From Gemmatimonadota bacterium (lineage in GTDB: Bacteria; Gemmatimonadota; Gemmatimonadetes; Longimicrobiales; Gaopeijiaceae), in assembly GCA_009841165.1 (NCBI GenBank), contig VXMI01000082.1, positions 1 to 38,280 on the forward strand: a stretch of 38,280 nucleotides of DNA, in the 5' to 3' direction. The notes under the pieces were generated by a model. It had not been told where the DNA came from. It saw only the letters and a list, made by a program, of their open reading frames with translations, and did no database searches. Made by a program: the position numbers and the translations under genes. Shown piece by piece: positions 1 to 7,735 of the stretch; the first letter of the stretch is position 1, and each line of letters starts with the position of its first letter.

Positions 1-1186
1 GATCCGCCAGCCCCCGCTCCAAACACAGCCGTCGAATCTCGGCCATGGTGTACTCGTTGCCCCAGTTCCACTCGCTCTCGAGGGCGGCGTACGCCTCGCG
101 GAACTTCCCGGATGCTCCTTCCTTGTCGCCCTCGGCCAGGAGCACGGCGCCCTCCGTTCGGGTCCGGACCGTCGGATCGAAGGCGAGCAATGCGCTCTCG
201 CCCGCCCCCTCCAGCCGGCTGCGCGCCGACTCCGCGTCACCGGCATGGGCGGCCTCGAAGTATGCCGCGGCCAGATCGATGACCGGTCGATACGGAGGGT
301 ACGCCGCGTCGCGGTGGTCCAGCAGGTACCGCATGTGCTCCCTGGCGACCTCGACATCGTCGCGGTGCAGCGCATCGGAGTGGGCAGCGAGGCGTCCCGC
401 CAGGTCCTCATGGGAGCCGTCGGCCAGTGAGGCGGCCTGCCCGACGAGATCCGGGTCCCGGTCGCGCGGGGGCACCTGCGCCAACGCGTACGCGCCTAAC
501 GCCATGACGGCCGCGTATGCATCCGCGTACGCACCGGGGCGCAGGAGCTTGAGAATCCGCTTGCCGTCGTTGACGAACGCGCCCTGATTGATTGGCAACA
601 GCGTCACGAACCCGATGCCGACCGACACAACGCCCAGGAAGAGCACGCCGGCGGCCAGCGCATCCTGCACGGGGCCCTGCGCAGCAAACGTGTCCGCGAG
701 GTCCGCGCGCGCGTAGATCGCGAACACGAGCACGCCCATCACGATGCTGGTGACCGGCCCGCCCGCGATGAAGCTCAGCATGGCCCGCCGCAGCCCCCGG
801 GTGCTTCGGGGCACACTCGACACCACCCCGCCCGCCAGCAACAGCTTTCTGTTGAGCCGCCAGCCCAGGCGCCCGTCGGGTTCGCGCTGTATGTGCACGG
901 GTCCCACGATCAGCATGCCCAGGCGCATCCCGCGCAGGCGTCCGCCGATCGCATGGCCGACCTCGTGGACAGCGAGCGCCAGGAAGCCGGCAACAACCAT
1001 GAATGCGACGAGTGCAACGATGGACGACGCCGCCCTTCCCTCGTTAGCGGCCGGGCCGGGATCCGGGTCCCCGAAGAGCGCGTTCACGCCCAGCGCCAGG
1101 CCGACTCCGAGGCCGACGGCGAGCAGGAGAGTTGCCGCGGTTCGGGTGCGGGGTCCGACTGTCGAGTTCCTCTTCGGTGTCGGCAT
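1..1186 (-). CDS. M50-family membrane metalloprotease (C-terminus beyond window)
   Basis: Integral membrane zinc protease of the site-2 protease (M50) type, expected to cut substrates within or next to the membrane. The start is an ATG at 1186 preceded by GAGGAG five bases upstream. Residues about 15-36 and 55-80 are hydrophobic. The zinc motif HEVGH lies inside the second segment (H74, E75, H78). A later LPINQGAFVNDG segment (N200 to D207) matches the second M50 motif, which supplies the third metal ligand. After two more hydrophobic segments (about 138-160 and 175-198), residues 210-395 form a soluble alanine-rich helical tail that looks TPR-like. The reading frame is still open at base 1, so the C-terminus is missing. 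M50 proteases often release membrane-bound regulators, but the substrate here is unknown. The family call is secure; the role is not. Confidence 0.88.
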   Translation of the reverse strand, partial: MPTPKRNSTVGPRTRTAATLLLAVGLGVGLALGVNALFGDPDPGPAANEGRAASSIVALVAFMVVAGFLALAVHEVGHAIGGRLRGMRLGMLIVGPVHIQREPDGRLGWRLNRKLLLAGGVVSSVPRSTRGLRRAMLSFIAGGPVTSIVMGVLVFAIYARADLADTFAAQGPVQDALAAGVLFLGVVSVGIGFVTLLPINQGAFVNDGKRILKLLRPGAYADAYAAVMALGAYALAQVPPRDRDPDLVGQAASLADGSHEDLAGRLAAHSDALHRDDVEVAREHMRYLLDHRDAAYPPYRPVIDLAAAYFEAAHAGDAESARSRLEGAGESALLAFDPTVRTRTEGAVLLAEGDKEGASGKFREAYAALESEWNWGNEYTMAEIRRLCLERGLAD

Positions 1187-1220
1187 GTGGTCTCCTCGGG
1201 GGGCGGTGGGCGGGGTGGGT

Positions 1221-1298
1221 CACCATGCGGCGCACGTCCGACACGAACAAGCCCATGGCCTTGAGCGCTTCGGTGACGCTGTCGATCCTCGCGTTTAC
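1221..1298 (-). pseudogene. Decayed fragment of a RelB/DinJ-type antitoxin
   Basis: Reading the minus strand from 1298 gives 26 residues that include ARIDS, TEALKAMGL and VSD..RMV. These match the N-terminal ribbon-helix-helix of the intact antitoxin at 30285-30542 and, less closely, the one at 1752-2033. About five codons are missing after ARIDS. The similarity stops at RMV, just before the ribosome binding region of the M50 protease gene. The fragment starts directly after the stop of the DUF433 gene. It has no start codon of its own and cannot make an antitoxin. Confidence 0.6.
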
Positions 1299-1300
1299 AA

Positions 1301-1507
1301 CTATTCGCCGAGCTCGTGATCGAGCACGGTCTCAACCTGCCAGCGGTCCACACCCTGAAACCACTCGAGAAACTGGTCGATCGATGCGCCGGCCTTGAGG
1401 TTTTCGAACAGGGCAGAGACGGGCACCCGCGTACCCTTGAATACCCACGCACCGCTCACCCGAAGCGGATGGCGTTCGATCGCGGGGCAGGTTTTCCAGT
1501 TAGCCAT
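1301..1507 (-). CDS. DUF433 family protein (antitoxin-like)
   Basis: A 68-residue protein of the DUF433 family, which is often found as the antitoxin-side partner of DUF5615 PIN-like toxins. The start is an ATG at 1507 with GAGGTGA six bases upstream. A longer frame begins at 1564, but that extension has no such site. The family pattern is visible: a short N-terminal strand, GAWVFKGTRVPVSALFENL in the middle, then a helix with FLEWFQGV and a C-terminal VETVLDHEL helix. No DUF5615 gene follows. Downstream there is only a decayed RelB fragment and then the M50 gene, so this may be an orphan antitoxin or a leftover of a lost pair. Confidence 0.75.
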   Translation of the reverse strand: MANWKTCPAIERHPLRVSGAWVFKGTRVPVSALFENLKAGASIDQFLEWFQGVDRWQVETVLDHELGE

Positions 1508-1692
1508 GTGGTCACCTCGTGTTCCGATCTCGCGTGGTTCGTGCTGCGCAACCGAGCCGCACAAAGTAATCTGTGGCCCTCAGGACGCGATCACAATCAG
1601 GGGAAACAGTGGCAGCCCGGGGCGACGTGTACCGATCACGCACTTTCCGTTCTGAGGTTCGGGGCTGACCGGGTCATGCGGGATTGGTCCAC

Positions 1693-1721
1693 TTGACTCG
1701 TTCACACCGAAATGATACGTT
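1693..1721 (+). promoter_or_regulatory. Possible promoter of the DinJ/YafQ-like pair
   Basis: TTGACT at 1693-1698 is a good -35 box. A weak -10 candidate, TACGTT, follows at 1716-1721 after 17 bases. The small dyad TTGC-ATC-GCAA at 1720-1730 overlaps the expected transcription start and could be an operator for an autoregulating antitoxin. The AGGAG for the GTG start at 1752 follows at 1739. The -10 match is poor, so this is tentative. Confidence 0.3.
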
Positions 1722-1751
1722 GCATCGCAATTGAGATACAGGAGTTTCCGA

Positions 1752-2033
1752 GTGAAGACACAGAGTTCGATGGTGCATGTCCGGATGGACACCGAGATGA
1801 AACGGAAGGCGACGGAAGCGCTTGCCGCGATGGGCCTGACGGCTTCCGAGGCCGTGCGCCTCCTGTTTCATCGCATTGCCGTCGACCAGGCATTCCCGCT
1901 CGAACTGAAGGTTCCAAACGCGGAAACGCGAGCCGCCATGGCCGAGATCGACGAGATGGTCAACACGCGCGCGGCGCGATTCGCGAGCGCGGACGAGCTG
2001 TTTGCGGATCTTGAAGAAGCCGCCGACCGGTAG
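1752..2033 (+). CDS. RelB/DinJ-type antitoxin
   Basis: Antitoxin of a type II toxin-antitoxin pair, expected to bind and neutralise the YafQ-like toxin encoded next to it and to repress its own operon. The N-terminal ribbon-helix-helix is visible: a VHVRMDTEMKRKATEAL strand-helix, then AAMGLTASEAVRLLFHRIA. The tail F.SADELFADLEE is the toxin-binding part typical of DinJ proteins. I chose the GTG at 1752 because AGGAG lies at 1739-1743, eight bases upstream; an ATG at 1770 is the alternative. The gene overlaps the toxin gene by about 30 bases, which fits translational coupling. Confidence 0.85.
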   Translation: MKTQSSMVHVRMDTEMKRKATEALAAMGLTASEAVRLLFHRIAVDQAFPLELKVPNAETRAAMAEIDEMVNTRAARFASADELFADLEEAADR

Positions 2034-2337
2034 GCGGGCCGAGCCGCCACGCCGGGTCGACTACTCCCGGAGGTTCCTCAAGGACTGGAAGCGTCTCTCG
2101 CGTTCCGGCCGATACGACATGCGTCGGCTGAAGGCGGTCATGCTCCTTCTCATCGCCGACGATGCCCCACTCGGTCCTGAATGGCGGGATCACGCCCTCA
2201 AAGGCTCATGGGCGAGCTACCGGGAATGTCACGTCGGCGGCGACTTCCTCCTCATCTACCGCATCGACGATACAGACGGGCCGACCGGCTCTGTCTACTT
2301 TGCCCGGGCTGGCACACATGCCCAGCTGTTCGAATGA
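2002..2337 (+). CDS. YafQ-family ribosome-dependent mRNA interferase toxin
   Basis: Toxin partner of the preceding antitoxin. YafQ toxins cut mRNA in the ribosomal A site. The match to the family is clear: SRRFLKDWKRL near the N-terminus, then HALKGSWASYRECHVGGDFLLIYRI and the C-terminal R.GTHAQLF. The histidines, aspartate and final Phe that correspond to the catalytic residues of E. coli YafQ are present; the Trp after the Asp is a Phe here. Starts at TTG 2002 or TTG 2011 are possible and neither has a convincing ribosome binding site, as expected if translation is coupled to the overlapping antitoxin gene. The pair looks intact and functional. Confidence 0.85.
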   Translation: MRILKKPPTGRRAEPPRRVDYSRRFLKDWKRLSRSGRYDMRRLKAVMLLLIADDAPLGPEWRDHALKGSWASYRECHVGGDFLLIYRIDDTDGPTGSVYFARAGTHAQLFE

Positions 2338-2447
2338 CAGGTGGCACAACGGCTTTTCTGGAACGCCGGTGACGCCTCGTAGCCGCACGCAGTAGCGAAG
2401 ACCGGGCCGTGCCTGCAAGGGTGCGTCCCGGAGGCCGGGCTCCACGA

Positions 2448-2903
2448 CTATTCGGGGCTGTAGGGCAGCGATGAATGATGAAGATTGATCTTCAAATCGC
2501 CGTCTATGAGCACGTAGCCAAAGCTGTATTCGACCTTGGTCTCGCTGCCGTCCGGGCCCGTAAAGTAATAGTTGCCCATTGCCATTGCGGCGGCGTCGTT
2601 GGTGTAGATGCCGATGTTCTCCCACCGAACGTTGGCCCAGCCCGAGATTGCGAACCCTTTGTCCTCCGTTCCGTCCCGCCCGATGAAGTAGCTTAGAGCT
2701 CCTTCAAATGTGTCACGGAACTGGGTTTCCGCCGCCAGGGTCGGCTTGAACATGACCCTGGTCGCGCCATATGCATAAAGATCATTGATGTGTTTCGTCG
2801 CACGGGCGGTGTAGTCGCCGCCATCGGCGTGAGTTTGGGCAATCGCGACAATACCCTCGCCCCAGGCTTGTTGTGCATCAATGACAGCCTGTTCTGAGAT
2901 GAT
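2448..2903 (-). CDS. NTF2-like protein (CaMKII association-domain/SnoaL type), no normal start codon
   Basis: A protein of about 151 residues in the NTF2-like family that resembles the CaMKII association domain. Relatives are sometimes mislabelled phosphoribosyl-AMP cyclohydrolase. Family landmarks are the N-terminal AVIDAQQAWGEGIVAI, then HINDLYAYG, LFKPTLA-like MFKPTLAAE, EGALSYFIG, KGFAI, GNYYFTGPDG, KVEYSFGY and the C-terminal NLHHSSLPYSP. The first in-frame ATG is at 2753, which would remove the first 50 conserved residues. Going upstream to the in-frame stop there is no ATG, GTG or TTG. The likely start is an ATC at 2903 or 2900, placed after a GAGGAC that could serve as the ribosome binding site. 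Either a rare AUC start is used or the start codon has mutated. Function unknown. Confidence 0.7.
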   Translation of the reverse strand: MISEQAVIDAQQAWGEGIVAIAQTHADGGDYTARATKHINDLYAYGATRVMFKPTLAAETQFRDTFEGALSYFIGRDGTEDKGFAISGWANVRWENIGIYTNDAAAMAMGNYYFTGPDGSETKVEYSFGYVLIDGDLKINLHHSSLPYSPE

Positions 2904-3088
2904 GGTGTCCTCACTTTCGTGGAGTAGACGAGATCGTGGGCTCGGGCAGACTATAGCAATCGTTTCCTATCCCGGCAATATCTGCGCTGCCGCGACAGGC
3001 CGAATCGTCGCCCACTGCGCGAGGCCGCCCATGGAGCGCAGGAAATGGGTGGGCTACCTTTGAGAAACACACCTGCGAAAGGTCAGCC

Positions 3089-3523
3089 ATGAAGCCCCAG
3101 GACTTTTCCCACCACGTCAGGCATCCTCCCTTCCTGACGGTCTGGGGCCCCTTCATCCTGGGCCTCCTGGTCTCAGCCTACTTCGTGGCGCGGACCATCT
3201 TCGGTTTCTCGTGGGACAATCTGGCGCTTGCAATTCTTGCGCTCCTGGTCGCATTCGTCGTCCCGCAGTCGCGCCGCCATGCGTTTCCCGTGCAGGACAG
3301 AGTGATCAGGCTTGAGGAGCGGCTGAGGCTGAAGGAGTTGCTTCCGGACGTGCCCGCGGCCCGAATCGACGGCATCCCTACCGACCAGCTCATTGCGCTT
3401 CGCTTCGCGTCGGACGGCGAGGTGGAGGAACTGGTCCAGCGCATCTTCTCCGGCGAACTCGTCAGTCGGCGGGAGATCAAGCGGGCCGTGCGCGAGTGGA
3501 GACCGGACCACGAGCGGGTGTAG
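3089..3523 (+). CDS. DUF6526 family membrane protein
   Basis: A 144-residue protein with two hydrophobic segments (about residues 18-37 and 43-60) separated by a short loop, followed by a soluble tail. The tail contains QDRVIRLEERLRL, QLIALRFASDGE and, at the end, S.REIKRAVREWRPDHERV, which I recognise as the DUF6526 signature. The family has no established role. The gene stands alone and is convergent with the sterol reductase gene, 42 bases away. The ATG at 3089 is preceded by AAAGG about eight bases upstream. Confidence 0.82.
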   Translation: MKPQDFSHHVRHPPFLTVWGPFILGLLVSAYFVARTIFGFSWDNLALAILALLVAFVVPQSRRHAFPVQDRVIRLEERLRLKELLPDVPAARIDGIPTDQLIALRFASDGEVEELVQRIFSGELVSRREIKRAVREWRPDHERV

Positions 3524-3565
3524 GCACCTTGGAACCATCCCACCCAGCGCGATGCAGTCCCCCCG

Positions 3566-4897
3566 TCAGTAGACCCTCGGGATGAAGAGGTACGGCACCT
3601 CCTCGACGTAGCGATCCCAGTCGGCTCCGTATTTCCGCTTGCAGCGCTCGATGTCGCGGCGCGCGCGATGAAGGATCATGATCACGAAGAAGACCAGGTA
3701 GAAATAGGGCAGGAAGTATTCGAAGCCGCAGATCAGTCCCCATGACAGCGCCATGAGGGCGTCGGCCGTGTAGTTGGGCTTGCGAGCGTAGCGCCACCAT
3801 CCGTCGATGAGAAGCTTGGAACCGGCGGCGGTGTCGAGGTGGCGGGGGTTCTCGAGAGTGCGCCAGGGCAACTGCGGGAACGTCCTGCGCTTCACGTACG
3901 AGCCGTTGAGCTGCATGCGAAAGTAGATTCGCTGGCTGTTGGACGTGTCCCAGACGTAGTAGGCTCCGCAAAGGAGGGCGAAGCAGAACACGGTGTAGGG
4001 CAGGGAGTGTTCGAAGGGTGGCCGCGACGCGATGTACATGGAGTTGAAGCTGTAGACAAAGGGCACGCCCGCGAGGTTCCAGAAGATCAACATCCATCCC
4101 CACTTCTCGCGGAAGAAGTCCCACGTCGTCGGAATGCCCTCCTCACCTTTCATGCAGGCGTTGGCGTAGAGGAAATGGGCGACGATCATGAAGATCATGG
4201 GACCGCTGACCCGGCCATGGGCGGCGTACTGGTGCGCTGCGCAGCTCGCCGTCAGCAGAAAGAGCGTGAGCCAGGACACGCGAATCTCCGCCCACATCTT
4301 CAGGTCCAGCTCCCCGATGCGCGGGTTGAGCCGTGCCCCCATGAAGAAGTCGTGGAGGATGTTCGACGACGACCGCTCGGCATTGCCCGAGAGCCTCGCG
4401 CCGACGTACACGGCGACGGCGATCGCGTTCGCGGTGACCATGGCCGCGATCATGAACGAGCCGAACTGCTCGTAGATCGTCTGCAATGGGAAGATGCCCG
4501 AGAAGTGCAGCCCCGCGACGCCGACGAGGGTCAGCCACCAGGCGCTGATTCCATTGCAGCGGTAGACCAGTCGCTCGCCTCCGCGCGACGGGATCGGCAA
4601 ACCCTTGACCTTCAATCCCGGAAGAAAGGCCGACAGCAATCCCTGCACGACGAGAAACGTCCAGTAGATCGCGAACGTGCGCCAGGACGGCGTTGCGTGC
4701 GCAACGACCTGCTCCCAGACCCGCCCCACGAACGACCCCATGTCGGACAACCCGGCCGGGTAGAAGACGGCGCCGTCATGGAAGCGCCAGGCCAGCCACA
4801 GGTAGAGCATCAAGGCGTGCGACACCGTGATGATGAGGCCCGCCCCGAGCGCGCCTCCGAACTCGCGCGCCGCGTCGTCGCCCCTGCGCGCCGTCAT
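3566..4897 (-). CDS. ERG4/ERG24-family sterol reductase
   Basis: Polytopic membrane reductase of the family that includes yeast ERG24 (delta-14), ERG4 (delta-24(28)) and 7-dehydrocholesterol reductase; these use NADPH to saturate a sterol double bond. Both classical family signatures are present: LHDFFMGARLNPR at about residues 181-193, and ILHR..RD...C..KYG.DW close to the C-terminus, followed by VPYLFIPRVY. GWWRYARKPNY precedes signature 2, as in known members. About eight to ten membrane segments can be seen. The start is the ATG at 4897 (443 residues); the frame is open further upstream but those residues look non-coding and the site has no clear Shine-Dalgarno. No other sterol gene is nearby, so the substrate is uncertain. 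Confidence 0.85.
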   Translation of the reverse strand: MTARRGDDAAREFGGALGAGLIITVSHALMLYLWLAWRFHDGAVFYPAGLSDMGSFVGRVWEQVVAHATPSWRTFAIYWTFLVVQGLLSAFLPGLKVKGLPIPSRGGERLVYRCNGISAWWLTLVGVAGLHFSGIFPLQTIYEQFGSFMIAAMVTANAIAVAVYVGARLSGNAERSSSNILHDFFMGARLNPRIGELDLKMWAEIRVSWLTLFLLTASCAAHQYAAHGRVSGPMIFMIVAHFLYANACMKGEEGIPTTWDFFREKWGWMLIFWNLAGVPFVYSFNSMYIASRPPFEHSLPYTVFCFALLCGAYYVWDTSNSQRIYFRMQLNGSYVKRRTFPQLPWRTLENPRHLDTAAGSKLLIDGWWRYARKPNYTADALMALSWGLICGFEYFLPYFYLVFFVIMILHRARRDIERCKRKYGADWDRYVEEVPYLFIPRVY

Positions 4898-5119
4898 CGG
4901 CTGGTTGCCGTGGCCGCCGCCGCCCTCATCGGGACAGTCGGTCCCGGTCCTGGAGGTCGTCAGGATTGATTGGCATCGAATAGACTCGGTTGATCGGGTT
5001 CGGCGGTAGTCCCGGACAGGCCAGGTTCGTCGTCGGTGCAGGATCGGCAACCCTGACGTTGGGCTGACCCCTCCAAGAGCACAACGACCGAACCGATTCC
5101 CGGCCGACCCTTGACGCGC

Positions 5120-5490
5120 CCCGGCGCGCGAGAACCGGCCCGGCGAATTCGTCGACGCGACCGGGTTGATGCTGGATCCGCAGGGATGCATCTGGGCGGC
5201 GGATCCACGTGGCGCGCGTATGTCGGTGTTCGATCCGGTCGATGGGTTCCTGGAGTCCTTTCGCTACCAATACATGGTTCGCGGGTTTATCTGGACGGGC
5301 ATCATGACCGATCGCGGCCACATCCTGAAGCCCTCGATGTCGCGCGAGGACTTTCGACCGATGCTGCGGATCTACGATTCCACGATGACGCAGATCGATT
5401 CAATCTTCTCCGCGGAAGAAGACGAGGGCGGACGAGCTGGACGTGCCCTACGTCGTCCGCGCGAGGATTGTGCCGGTGGAGTGAAATCGG
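5120..5490 (+). pseudogene. Remnant of a six-bladed beta-propeller protein gene
   Basis: The forward frame from about 5120 reads RPGEFVDATGLMLDPQG, then IWAADPRGARMSVFDPVDG and a stretch to MLRIYDSTMTQIDS. This is one or two propeller blades, starting at the GPGEF-type motif that also occurs in the two complete propeller proteins of this window. No start codon, signal peptide or earlier blade precedes it. Near 5430 the plausible frame shifts to one reading DELDVPYVVRARIVPVE, which then stops at about 5490. The gene is truncated on both sides and frameshifted, so I treat it as dead. Confidence 0.55.
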
Positions 5491-5581
5491 GTTTGGCGCC
5501 ACGACTCTGTGCATGCGCGGTTCCGACGTGAACCTCGGGTCAAGCACGCGCGGTTCAGCGGCTCGGTGAAGCTGGAGAATC

Positions 5582-5701
5582 TCATTCCAGCAGGCGAGCA
5601 ACATGCGATTGAACCATGTCCCAGGCGACGACCTCTCCATTGACCAGTATGAAGGGGGTTCGGTCAACCCCAGAGTAGATCAACCGTAGTCGGGATGACA
5701 T
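5582..5701 (-). other. Short open frame downstream of a propeller gene (possible gene end)
   Basis: Immediately after the stop of the propeller gene, the next minus-strand frame reads about 50 residues to a stop at 5582. The part after the ATG at 5701 includes LRLIYSGVDRTPFILVNGE and ends with SHVARLLE. The composition looks like real protein rather than an out-of-frame shadow, but there is no ribosome binding site and no family that I recognise. It could be the C-terminal scrap of a lost gene or a small coupled gene. Confidence 0.22.
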
Positions 5702-5734
5702 GAGATCGGCTCGATACGAAACGCCGGCCCTTTG

Positions 5735-6928
5735 TCAGTTCGCCGGAAGCAGGCGGTGAACCTGCACCACATCGCTGCCCAGTTCGGTCGTGGTCCGAAT
5801 CACCACGTGCTCTGCCAGGACGGCCATGAGTAGATGTCCGACCGGTAGCGTGATTCTATCGACGAACCCACCCTCTCTATCCACGACATCCCAGACCTGT
5901 CCTCGCGACTCGTCGCTCAACGACGTTTGCCGTTTCACCCAAACCGCTCCGTTCGGCGCGCCGAGCAGTTCCAGCACCAAGGGTTGATGAGGAGGGAAGT
6001 CGACCGTCTGGCGCGCTACCCTACGCAGGGGCTCAAAAGGCCGCCTCCCCCTGAATTCCGTGGGAATGCCGGTGCGAAACCACCACTCCCTGTCCCCCGC
6101 AGTAATCTCGAAGCGATCCTCGATCGGGAGCACAATGGATGTCGTCTGTGTCCCATCCAATCCGACGATCTGCAGTTCTTCGCCGTGGGCCGGCCAATAC
6201 ACGAGTTGTCCCGAAACCACGGTCCATCTGGGGTATGGCGAGAAAGGTGGCCGGAGCGTTAGACCAGGTGCCCCCGGTGCTTCCAGCCGAAGTTCTTCCG
6301 GAGGGTCGTCGAACGACAGCACGGTACCTGCTACGCCCTCGACAGTCCAGGCGACGAGCGCGTTGGCATCGCCCATCGGAGCATAGGCTCGGATGACCAT
6401 AGTATCCCCGCTGGCATGCTCCAAGCGGTTGGCATACGGCAATCCCAGACCGGTCACCGGGGTTGTCAGCTGCAAGCGTCCGGTGAGGTCAAAAACCGAC
6501 ACTCGCCGCTGCGTGGTGTCGAGAGCATACACCTGCCCTCCCACCAAGACTACGTCGGCGGACGACCTGAACTCTCCAGGCCCTTCACCTGCTTCCCCCC
6601 AGCTTCGGATGTGATCACCACGGGAGAGAGAAAACTGGTGCAGCACTGGATCCGATTCAGTCAACACCACCAGCAGCGAATCGTGCGCGTCCAACGCAAT
6701 CACGCCGTTCCAGAGCATTGCATCGCCGCCCAATCGATGGATCGGTTGCGTATCTACACGCAACTGGGCCCTGGCAGCGGAGGGAACCGCTGCCAGGGTT
6801 ACCAGCGTCGCGCACCCGAGTCCGGCAGCTATCCGGCACAGGGTTTGCGCTGCCGGCCGCAGAGCGACGGCCGAGGCGGGCTGCACTTTCTCGAATTCCG
6901 CGACGTTTGCCTTTGTCTTCCAGGGCAC
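5735..6928 (-). CDS. Secreted six-bladed beta-propeller protein
   Basis: A protein of up to 397 residues with a signal peptide: a basic start, a hydrophobic core at about residues 33-49 and an AxA site in PSAARAQ. The mature part has repeated NHL-like blades; the clearest is W.E.GEGPGEF followed by ALDTTQRRVSVFDLTG. The C-terminal blades contain VWVKRQ and VWDVVDREG. Propellers of this type usually bind ligands or proteins at the cell surface; no activity can be assigned. The GTG at 6928 has AGGAG twelve bases upstream, so the real start may be a little further in. The gene lies 105 bases behind an ECF sigma gene on the same strand and may be read with it. Confidence 0.8.
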   Translation of the reverse strand: MPWKTKANVAEFEKVQPASAVALRPAAQTLCRIAAGLGCATLVTLAAVPSAARAQLRVDTQPIHRLGGDAMLWNGVIALDAHDSLLVVLTESDPVLHQFSLSRGDHIRSWGEAGEGPGEFRSSADVVLVGGQVYALDTTQRRVSVFDLTGRLQLTTPVTGLGLPYANRLEHASGDTMVIRAYAPMGDANALVAWTVEGVAGTVLSFDDPPEELRLEAPGAPGLTLRPPFSPYPRWTVVSGQLVYWPAHGEELQIVGLDGTQTTSIVLPIEDRFEITAGDREWWFRTGIPTEFRGRRPFEPLRRVARQTVDFPPHQPLVLELLGAPNGAVWVKRQTSLSDESRGQVWDVVDREGGFVDRITLPVGHLLMAVLAEHVVIRTTTELGSDVVQVHRLLPAN

Positions 6929-7033
6929 GTTGGCTCGGGACTCCTGTGGAGGGATCGGATCGGCAACTCGGGACGACCAGAGATACCTATGCTACTATCC
7001 TCTAGAATCCCTGAAGGTGCATTGGAGGGGGGA

Positions 7034-7555
7034 TCAGTTTCCGCCATCCCATTCTATCAGCAACCTGCGCACAGCCTTCATTCCGCGTAGCCTGTGCATG
7101 GCGCGGTCGAGCGCCGCTCGAGCCGCGCGAACGCTCATCCCGAGCGCCGCCGCCGTGTCCGCTGCACTCCGTCCCTCCAAGAGGCGCAGAACCACCACGT
7201 CTCTTTCACGGTCAGGCAGGCGCGCGAGTGCCTCACTCAGAATACGCCGCTGGAGTTGTAAGCTCAGTACCTCTTCCGGATCCGGTACGTGATCGGCGGT
7301 CTGACTGCCGTGTTTGAGTAACGCCGCTGCCGCTTCGACCCGCTTGCGCTTACGCCACGCTTTCCTGGCAACATTCTTGCTGACCGTGATAGCCCAGGCA
7401 GCAAACGAGCCATCCCGGCGGAAACTGTCCAGGCGGTTGAGGATACGTATCCAGCATTCCTGCAAGATGTCGTTCACATCGTCGTCGTCCAGGGCGTATG
7501 GCCGAATCGCGACTTGAATCCGCGGGCTAAGATCGCGCACAAGCTGATCCAGCAA
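7034..7555 (-). CDS. ECF-type RNA polymerase sigma factor
   Basis: A sigma-70 family protein of about 173 residues with the two ECF regions. Region 2 runs from DDDDVNDILQECWIRIL to FAAWAITVSKNVARKAWRKRKR. Region 4 runs from ALARLPDRERDVVVLRLLEG to the helix-turn-helix AADTAAALGMSVRAARAALDRAMHRLR. There is no ATG or GTG before the conserved part. The best start is TTG 7555, with an in-frame stop at 7571-7573 just upstream. The start region carries a perfect dyad (7570-7586). No zinc-finger anti-sigma gene is adjacent. The neighbours are a propeller gene downstream and a divergent LptF/LptG-like membrane protein gene upstream, a pairing echoed at 18566-20462. Confidence 0.82.
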   Translation of the reverse strand: MLDQLVRDLSPRIQVAIRPYALDDDDVNDILQECWIRILNRLDSFRRDGSFAAWAITVSKNVARKAWRKRKRVEAAAALLKHGSQTADHVPDPEEVLSLQLQRRILSEALARLPDRERDVVVLRLLEGRSAADTAAALGMSVRAARAALDRAMHRLRGMKAVRRLLIEWDGGN

Positions 7556-7569
7556 CTCTGGGTCGCGCG

Positions 7570-7622
7570 CTTAGAGACGCTCTAAGTCAATGGGTTCCGC
7601 GATCGGTCAACTCTCTCAACTC
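7570..7622. promoter_or_regulatory. Dyad and direct repeats between divergent sigma and membrane-protein genes
   Basis: A perfect inverted repeat with 7-base arms (CTTAGAG/CTCTAAG) and a 3-base spacer lies at 7570-7586, starting 15 bases upstream of the sigma gene start. Further out, the direct repeat TCAACTC occurs at 7607-7613 and 7616-7622, nine bases apart. On the minus strand this second element contains TTGACC, a possible -35 box. The 130-base region separates divergent genes, so these are candidate operator sites; the dyad could instead be a hairpin in the sigma mRNA leader. Confidence 0.4.
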
Positions 7623-7735
7623 AAGGCGTAGAGATTGGACGGACGGAAGATAGTGTAAGCGTCTCGGCGACACTCTGCCCGAAGGCCGTGCGAGCCGCCC
7701 TTGCCCCCCCTTGGATTCTGGAGCACCTTCTCAAG

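Noticed and set aside
3839-4969. A 376-codon plus-strand open frame
   Set aside because: Antisense to the sterol reductase, which carries both family signatures; the antisense product is low complexity in Arg, Asp and Glu.
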